Source: Thelonectria olida
Lineage: Eukaryota > Ascomycota > Sordariomycetes > Hypocreales > Nectriaceae
Assembly (NCBI GenBank): GCA_020736575.1
Contig: JAGPYM010000005.1
Span: 868,001 to 932,000, forward strand
Direction of reading: 5' to 3'
Length of the DNA stretch: 64,000 bases
In this document: piece by piece, positions 56,700-64,000 of the stretch
Numbering within the stretch: the first letter of the stretch is position 1
Layout of the letters: every line of letters begins with the position of its first letter
The notes under the pieces: generated by a model
Told to the model about the DNA's origin: nothing
What the model saw: the letters and a program-made list of their open reading frames with translations, nothing else
Databases searched by the model: none
Translations under genes and position numbers: made by a program

Positions 56700-59562
56700 A
56701 TGCATCAACAACCGAGACTTCCCCAAAGGGTCTCGTCTCCCCAGCCCAACTCCCGGCCGACAATCCCCAAAGAAGCTCTGGGCTTCCGATCCCGCACCGG
56801 CTCAACCGTTTCCGATAGAAGAGCTCTTCTGGATTCGCCCACCCTCGACAAGGCATTACCTGCCGGGCTCGGTGCATCTGCCGAGTCGGTCAAGAAGCTG
56901 GATCAGATAATTCAGGTATCATGGTTCTGTTGCTGATGGTTCGCGATTAGAGAGCTGATGGTCATCTCTCCCAGAACTTCTATGCCAAAACCGCAGTTTT
57001 GGTCCTCGACTCCCGTATTAAGACGAAACCTTCCCGAAATGCCAATGGCGCCCGGAGGCCTAACAAATGGGTATGACGATCAATCATGACCGATAAGACT
57101 CTATACTCATCTTGCTACAGTTCCAATTCGAGACGGACGAAATCGACGACTTCCGGGAAGAATTGAAGCTATGGAAAACCTGCGGCAGTCTCGATAACCG
57201 ACCAGCTCCCATGATCATTGAGGTTTACCTCGATACCTCTCGACTAAAAGAAAGCCAGAGTCTTGTCATTGTTGACGAAAATGGAAAGAGATGGGATGTG
57301 ATGGAACAGCTGAACTCGGCAGACTCGTCCACTGATAGCACGCCCGGCTCAAATAGCCGGAACGAGGTGATACTGGAGAGATGGCGAGTCGACCTCAAAA
57401 CCACTGGCGCAGTACCAGCCGACGACTTTGGGCCAATCCTGCCAACAATCTACAAGAAAACCATCGTTTACATCCGATCGCTCTTTGTCACTACTCGTCT
57501 ACTGCCTGCATGGAAATATGCAAGTCAAGCACCGGCCAAAAACTCCCATCCCGCCCTCATACCTCAAGTTCGCATTACCACCTCTGAACCCGAGCGGCCA
57601 CGTCTTGACCGCCTAAGACACCCCATTGATGGCAGATATCCCGTGACAGATTACATGTTTGGAGACCTGGAAATCCCCGTGGGTCGACTGAGTACCTGTG
57701 TCACCTATCGTAACGACTGTAACTTTCGCATCGACGACGCTGAGGCTCTTTTGAGTTCAAGGTTTATGGGGGTTGATGAGAATTTCTTCAGGCCCTCCTT
57801 GCCACAGCAAACTCATCGTTCTCGCGTGTCTGTGGCTGAGGTAGGTTCGCTGCGCGATAACCGATCCCGGCCAAATATTAGCGATTTACAGCAAACTTAT
57901 GGAAGCCTTTCTACCTTCCATGGCAACAACCCTCTGGGAACCAGTCCTATCTCAGCTCTAAAAGCAGTTCGCCCACCAGGATCCGACACGAGCTCGCCCC
58001 CCGGATCCCTACCTGTCAATAATGAAATGGATGGACCAAACTCATTACCCATAGGCCGTCAGGCTGTCACACGACCAACATTGCGGACATTTGAAGGCTC
58101 CAGCCGTAGGCCATCAGTTTCATTCCAACCATTCAAAGCCGGCTCGCTCTCGGGCTCACCAGGCCCGAGGCAAATGGAAGCAGAATCACCGGCATCCCCT
58201 AGCTCCTTTACTCGAACAGCGGCGGGGATCCCCTCTCTTCGACAGCCCGGGAACCGCACTTCCCTCACTGCGGGCATGCCGGCATCCCTACGAGGTCCTC
58301 CTCAGGGTGCCGATGCGGCAGTATCCGGCTCCCCTCGACCAACTTCCTCCAGCCGGTATAGCAGTAGTTTTACTCATCGTCGTAGCCGACCATCTTTTGG
58401 CGGCACAAGCAGGGGCGGCGATGACGAGCAAGGTAGCAGTGGAAGACAAAGCCTCGCCTCATCAGTGGTCCAGCCAGGCTCTGGTCTCCTGGCCGAAGGG
58501 GCGGGTACTAGCTCCGACTCCCTACAGAACGAAGATGACAACATTTCGGAATTTCTCAAGGTTCTCGATAGCAAAAAGACGCTCAAAAGCTTTGAGCCTA
58601 CGAAACGGGGGGACTCAGCAACGAATCGGACGGTGGCTCAGCTTTCCAGGTTTCACATGATGAAGGACTCGAATAATGTCCTCACTGATTCGATGACTTC
58701 CTCGGTGCAAATGCAACGTTCGTCAAGCTCTTCAAGCAGACAGCTCGCGAGCTCGCCCGCCATCCCCCCACCAACGTCCGTTTCAGCATCTTCATCACCT
58801 GGAAAGCCGCTCTCTCCTCACACGCCTCATACTCCGGCAGTTCCATCGCGTCTAAGTGAAAATTCCATCATTGACTACACGGGCAAAGGAAGAATCCCTT
58901 CACGACAGGGTCGTGAGTCGGAGAACACCGCCACTGGACCTAACCGACAGAATGCGAATATTCAAGATGGCGCGCCCGGCGCTATTGACATTCCTCTGTC
59001 ACCCCGTCCTAGCTCGTACCAGCGACGTTCGAGCTCGGTAGCGCAGCAGAATCGCGCATCAGGGGACGACGATGATACGGGCCTGGCTTTTGCACACCGT
59101 AGCATTAGCCTTGGGGCGAACGATAGGGAGGCGCCTTCGAAAAGCATTTTCCTAGGGACGCGGGCGCAATCAGGAGATGAGCCTGCAGCGCAGGAAGAAG
59201 CGACCGGAACTCGAACCGCTGAAACGTCTGAGATGATGCAGCCGAGCTTGTCAGAAGACAACCCGCCTGAAGGGCTCATCCCTGTAGCGCCATCGAGCTC
59301 ACCATTCGGAAGACGCCGTTACACAGGCATGGGAACTAGCCATCGACAGACACCACCACAATCCTCACGAGGTAGTTTTACAGGTTTGGCCCCTCGGTTG
59401 GGCCGAGGAGACGACGAATCGGTTGGCGGGGAACCGCTCGTATTTGATCTCTCCGAGATGGATGCACAGGGTCGACGGAGCATTGAAGAAGGACGGTTCA
59501 GCGGCCCCAGGACTGACCGTGGCAAGTATGAGAGCCATGCGGCTCCAAGGAGGGATTGGTGA
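56700..59562 (+). CDS. atg13: Autophagy protein ATG13
   Basis: Predicted 917 residues; exons 56700-56915, 56975-57070, 57121-59562. Atg13 is the regulatory subunit of the Atg1 kinase complex and a TOR target that starts autophagy. The HORMA domain covers about residues 60-290: ESVKKLDQIIQNFYAKTAVL, ELKLWKTCGSLDNRPAPMII, ILERWRVDLKTTG, IYKKTIVYIRSLFVTTRLLP and TYRNDCNFRIDDAEALLSSR, all typical of fungal Atg13. The rest is disordered, Ser/Pro-rich, with many Ser sites. LVFDLSEMDAQGRRSIEE near the C-terminus is a short helix-like block. The start ATG 56700 follows three short uORFs. The first exon adds a Ser-rich, disordered N-terminus as in other filamentous fungi. Confidence 0.94.
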
Positions 59563-61085
59563 GGTTGAGACAAGGTCATCGCCTTGATAGACTACAACCA
59601 GCACGTCAGCTACAAGAAGACTTGGACGAATGGGGTCATGTTTGATCATCTAGACCAGATGTTTGTCGATGCTGGACTCTGGCGGAGTTGGTGGGCATGA
59701 ATGGCTTTTTGGGTGTTCGGTTCCTATCAGAAAGCTTTGTTGATACGGCGTCGGGTTCACATGTTGTCTTTTGAAATTCACGGCATACCTTACAGTACAG
59801 TACAGAGAAGGGATCAAGGAATATGACAGACGTCGTGGTTGGGAAGAGACACAGAATGGCATAGTCAGTCTCTTGGATGCGGCGGATAGGATACAGCGAA
59901 GGACAAACAGCGGTTATTTGTGAGAGGGAACCGGTATATAAGTGTAGGCGTACTGCAAGAACAGGCGCAGAAAAGCGAGCTGGACACACACAGTGGGTTG
60001 CACATATTTGGGAGCTGCGGGGTGGTGAGGATATTGTACTCGAGTACTCGCCAGTCTTCAGATTTTTTGAATATACGAATACAGCGATGGTGTCAACCAA
60101 CCGCGGCAGCTTTTCCGAGTGGCCCAACCATACCTGGGTACCTATGCATGTGAATGCTGATGGGAGCGAAGGGCCTTTACGGAATACGAATACATATTCG
60201 TATCATGGCGAGGATTGGCGAAATAATATGTGGCGTCGTGATGCGCGGCTTCTTGTTTCACCATGCCCAAACCTTACGAAGTTGGCGAGTTATTAATTCT
60301 GTCTGTTGCCTCTTCTAGGATGCTCGCTGCCTCTGACTTGCGTAGTCTTGCGTAAGATGGTGCGCTAGCCGTCTAGGCACCTGAAAGCGTAGGGCGGTTT
60401 TTAGCAACAAGTTCGAAGTGGAGAGCTCAGCCCCTCTGACGATGGTTTATGGATGACGAACGAGTGGCGGAGAGCGGGTGAGGTCTGGCCAATGGGGAGA
60501 TAGTAAACAGAGCAGGGGGGGTTGCTCAGGTGGGAGGGAGACGACGGGAAGAGCACAGAGCAAGGCAAGGCAAAGGCAAGGCAAGGGCAAGCAAGTGACG
60601 GAACAAGCACACCTACCTCAAGCACAAGGCACCTCACGTAGCAGCCTGATTGACGACGACGATAACCTTCTCTAGCCACATCCATCCATCCCACATTCTC
60701 TCTCTTCCTCACTCGCTCACTCGGCTTCCTCCTTCGCATTCTCTTTCTCTTTCTCTTTCTCCGCCCACCTCCTACGAATAGAACCCACCCTTGTCCGATT
60801 ACTCTACCTTCCCACTTGCTCCCGCCAAGCCACCTACCATCTGCGGTCCCAACTTACGTACCGCACGCCGATTGCGACACGACACCTTCGTATCCTACGA
60901 ATACATATCCCATCTACCACCAAAACAATCCGTCGACGCCTTTTCCGACGCTCATCGATTTTTCTTCATACCCAGAAGAATATCCAAACTGATCGATCGC
61001 ATACCCGCCCGCTCTGTCCCGCCCTCTCCGCACCTCGCCTCCATCCTCCATCGCAGCCCCCCGGGCCGCACCATCACATCCAGCC
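59563..61085. other. Intergenic, ATG13 3' side to HSE1 promoter
   Basis: About 1.5 kb with no recognisable gene. A short CAAGG-type low-complexity stretch lies at about 60562-60596. The last 400 bp is pyrimidine-rich and probably the HSE1 promoter and leader. Confidence 0.45.
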
Positions 61086-63345
61086 ATGTTTCGAGCTGCA
61101 GCGACTGGGCCTTTTGACGATGTCATCGGTATGCCCCCTATTTCCTACTTTCATTCTATTTCCGTTCCTGCCACATCGCTTCACCCTGGCCGTGCCCATC
61201 TCCCGTCAGCGGGCAAGCCACTCAGCTCGTATCGGGGACCATGACACTAATGACATCCCAGCCAAGGCTACCGACGAGAACCTCACCTCTGAGGACTGGG
61301 GCGCTATCATGGAGGTTTGCGACAAGGTCACCGGCGATACAAATGGTGCCAAGGAGGCCGTCCAGAGCATGATCAAGCGCCTCGCCCACCGCAACGCAAA
61401 CGTCCAGCTCTATACCCTTGAGGTACATCTCCCTCATCTTACACCAAGCCTGACTTTGGTGGTGTTTCCATGCCCGCCTACTGACGCACCTTCTAGCTTG
61501 CACACGCCCTCTCCCAGAACTGCGGGAAGAACATACACCGCGAACTGTCAAGCCGCGCTTTCACCGACGCCCTCCTCCGCCTAGCCAACGATCGCAATAC
61601 CCATAGCCAGGTTAAGCCCAAGATTGTCGAAAGAATGAAGGAGTGGACCGAAATGTTCAGTAACGACCCCGAGCTTGGCATCATGAACGAAGCCTACCGG
61701 ACCATTCAGAGGACCAACCCCACCATTCAAGCCCCCAGCGCTCCCCAGAAGCGTGGCCTCACCGATATCGATCGTCAAAAGGAGGAAGATGAGCTGCAAA
61801 TAGCTCTGAAGCTGAGCCTGGAAGATGAGGAGCGCAAGAAGGCCGCAGCAAGTTCCAGCTCTCAGGCTGGTCCCAGCACACAACATGAGACCCCCCCTCC
61901 TGTTGTTCCTGCGGGCACAACGGCCGCCACCGTTAGTCGAGTGCGTGCGCTCTACGACTTTGCGCCGTCGGAACCTGGCGAGTTGGAGTTCAAGAAGGGT
62001 GATGTTATCGCTGTGCTAGAGAGCGTTTTCAAGGACTGGTGGCGAGGCTCTCTTCGGGGCAAGACGGGTATCTTCCCTCTCAACTATGTCGAGAAGCTTA
62101 GCGACCCTACCCCGGATGAGTTGCAGCGTGAGGCCCAGATGGAGGCCGAGGTCTTTGCTGAGATCAAGAACGTTGAGAAATTATTGACTCTACTGAGCGC
62201 TTCCAACACTGGGCCTAGAGAAGAGGATAACGAGGAGATTTCGGTATGTGATGCGCTATCTCCGTTGAACGATTTACCTTTACTAATGTGTATGCAGAAG
62301 CTGTATCACCAGACGTTGGCTATCCGACCCAAGCTGATCAAATTGATTGAGAAGTACTCACAGAAGAAGGGTAAACTCTGAAGCCTCTCCTTGTTGTGGC
62401 GCTCCACTAATAGACGGTAGATGACTTTACGCAACTGAACGAAAAGTTCATCAAGGCTCGACGAGACTACGAAGCTCTTCTTGAGTCCTCGATGGCTCAC
62501 CCACCCCAGCACATGTATCAGCAATACCCTATTCGGCCAGGCCCTCCAGGAGGTCCAGGACAGGCTTACGCACCCTATGCTCCCCAGGGTCTACCTGAGC
62601 AAGGCCAAGGGTACGGCGCTCCTCGTCCCGGTAAGTTGGCCCTATTCGCAGTACAAGATAGGATGGAATCTAATCAAGACTAGATCAACCTCATTTCCAA
62701 ACGTCATCCCCACCTCCCAACTTCCAACCCCCTGGCCAAGGAAATGTTGCTCCTTTCTACGTAGCTGGAGCAGAGGTTCCTGCCAACCAGCAGTATCCTC
62801 CCAGGGACCAGGCTGCAGCTGATGGCAGACAGCCTGCTCCTCTGAACACCTCTCCTCCACCCGCCCAGACCTACCAACCTTACTCTCAACCCCCTCAGGA
62901 CAACAACCCATACTCACAACCTCCGCTCAACCGACCTACTAGCACCTATGGAGCCCAGGAGCTGGCTACGTCTGTCTATGACTCGCCCATCGCGCCCAAC
63001 AACCCCCACTCTGCCGGTACCTACTCGAGCTCTGTCTACTCTCCCGATGAGATAGCTAACAACAGCTCCTTTGCAGCTCAACAACACCAGCCCCCAGCCC
63101 AGTACCAGAGCTATAACCCCCAAGCCCCCCCTGCTCCCACGGAGCAGCCACCACAGCCTCCCCAGGGTGTAATGACACCGCCTCCGCTGCAGCCAGGGGG
63201 TCCTGCATATGATTCTCGCCACAACCTTCCCAGCCAATCTCAGGCTGGTGGTGGCCCACAGCAGTATAAGCCTTATGTTCCTCCAGGCGATGCTCCCTCC
63301 GCCCCGGCGGCCAACGACTACTACCGACGAAGTGGCGTTTATTAG
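61086..63345 (+). CDS. hse1: HSE1, ESCRT-0 subunit (VHS-UIM-SH3)
   Basis: Predicted 631 residues. Exons: 61086-61128, 61262-61422, 61497-62243, 62298-62370, 62421-62630, 62684-63345. Hse1 with Vps27 sorts ubiquitinated cargo at endosomes. The order is VHS domain (about 8-145: ATDENLTSEDWGAIMEVCDK, NANVQLYTLELAHALSQNCG, ALLRLANDRNTHSQVKPKIV), a ubiquitin-interacting motif (EEDELQIALKLSLEDEE, about 160-178), an SH3 domain (VRALYDFAPSEPGELEFKKG to GIFPLNYVEKL, about 215-268), then a helical GAT-like core (ELQREAQMEAEVFAEIKNVE) that pairs with Vps27. The tail is Pro/Gln/Tyr-rich and disordered. The first intron is 133 nt, longer than most here. All six exons join in frame and match the family's usual length. 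Confidence 0.95.
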
Positions 63346-63931
63346 CCCTCGACGTGGCGAAAAGGCAGTCTAGAGACCTGGAGAGTAAATGAGAGGCGTA
63401 TTTGGAGACGGTGATTGCCTCGAAGGACCATCGTATCATCTCGTTTGACTACGTACCACGAAAGATAAGTTGGACGGGTGGGGACATTTTTCATCTTGAG
63501 TCTTTTGGGTATTACGCTTTGTACGATACCGTAACGGCCGCAGCATATTTATTCATTCCTTTGGCTTATAGTCGAGTGAGGAATTGGTCAACGTACTCAG
63601 GTATTGACCACGTGTGATGTCCTCCATCGCTTTTGTAACAATATGGCAAATTGAGAGGTGGTTTGAGCTAGTTGGATTGGTAGAGAGGTATGGACGATAC
63701 TCCAAATAGCCAGAGTGGAGATGAAGTTCAGCTAAAAGATTGATGTGTGGGTCAAGTTTTAGTCAACCATGACTCTTATGACAAGGGCACTTTAGTATGA
63801 CAGATCGCGTGGGTGATGAATGAATCCAAGTAGACTTCATTAATACGACTATCATCAAGGCCTCTCCCAACGCCACGCATTCATGTTTCTCATCTTTCCT
63901 CCAAAACCCAAATTCATTCCCATTTTCACGC
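63346..63931. other. Convergent intergenic region at right edge
   Basis: Between HSE1 and the end of a minus-strand gene. Nothing specific seen. Confidence 0.35.
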
Positions 63932-64000
63932 TTACCAGCGTCGTCCATACACTTCACTCTCCTGTCTCTTCGGAGGTGCAGGCTTTCTTCGCAACATGTT
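63932..64000 (-). CDS. Possible C-terminal end of a minus-strand gene (partial)
   Basis: On the minus strand from the window edge a frame reads LRRKPAPPKRQESEVYGRRW and then stops (TAA at 63934-63932). The Lys/Pro-rich, Tyr-Gly-Arg-Arg-Trp ending looks like a real protein C-terminus rather than chance, and the HSE1 3' end faces it. Only 22 codons are visible, so the product cannot be named. Confidence 0.4.
   Translation of the reverse strand, partial: NMLRRKPAPPKRQESEVYGRRW

Noticed and set aside
1..64000. CRISPR arrays, IS elements, bacterial operons or a biosynthetic gene cluster
   Set aside because: Introns, nuclear pore, ESCRT and chromatin genes mark a fungal nuclear region. No spaced repeats, transposase, polyketide synthase or peptide synthetase sequences were seen.

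Overview
The window is nuclear DNA of a filamentous ascomycete, most likely a Sordariomycete and probably Hypocreales (Fusarium-like). The evidence is the eukaryotic housekeeping gene content and the many short introns, mostly 48-75 nt with GT..CTRAC..AG signals. The large coding sequences have few introns, and one gene encodes a fungal Zn2Cys6 regulator. The species call is inference from gene style, not from a search. No CRISPR array, IS element, phage, rRNA or convincing tRNA was seen.

Left third (1-24.3 kb), mostly housekeeping: the 5' end of NOT1 (CCR4-NOT scaffold, minus), diverging from an F-BAR/SH3 cytokinesis protein; seipin; a conserved fungal protein of unknown function; a serine beta-lactamase-like hydrolase; NTF2 (nuclear import of Ran); ribosomal protein eL8, diverging from NCS6 (tRNA 2-thiolation); a tiny complex I MWFE/NDUFA1 subunit; and a PHD-MYST histone acetyltransferase (SAS3 type).

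Middle (24.8-29.8 kb), a block that looks accessory: a fungal protein with a possible ADP-ribosyltransferase-like domain, a Zn2Cys6 transcription factor convergent with a small cupin gene, and a compact SET-domain protein. To its right lies NUP145 (Nup98-Nup96 precursor), which diverges from a centrin/Cdc31-like gene; that gene is convergent with epsin.

Right part (40.9-64 kb): a long spacer, a DUF6590-like accessory gene, a mitochondrial oxodicarboxylate carrier split into very small 5' exons, a very large ANK-RCC1-BTB protein resembling animal IBtk, ATG13 (with three overlapping upstream ORFs in its leader), HSE1 (ESCRT-0), and the last codons of another minus-strand gene at the right edge.

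The genes do not form one pathway. Several act in membrane traffic and turnover (epsin, HSE1, ATG13, seipin, F-BAR) and several in nuclear transport and chromatin (NUP145, NTF2, SAS3, NOT1). The most unusual signals concern gene structure: a 4-nt internal exon plus a GC-AG intron in the complex I subunit, an 11-nt exon in the carrier, start-codon-only first exons in seipin and eL8, repeated AAG 3' splice sites, a possible 48-nt in-frame intron in the hydrolase, and a frame change in SAS3 that needs a 44-nt intron. All exon chains were assembled by hand from reading frame, splice motifs and family similarity. For every complete spliced gene the summed exon length is a multiple of three.
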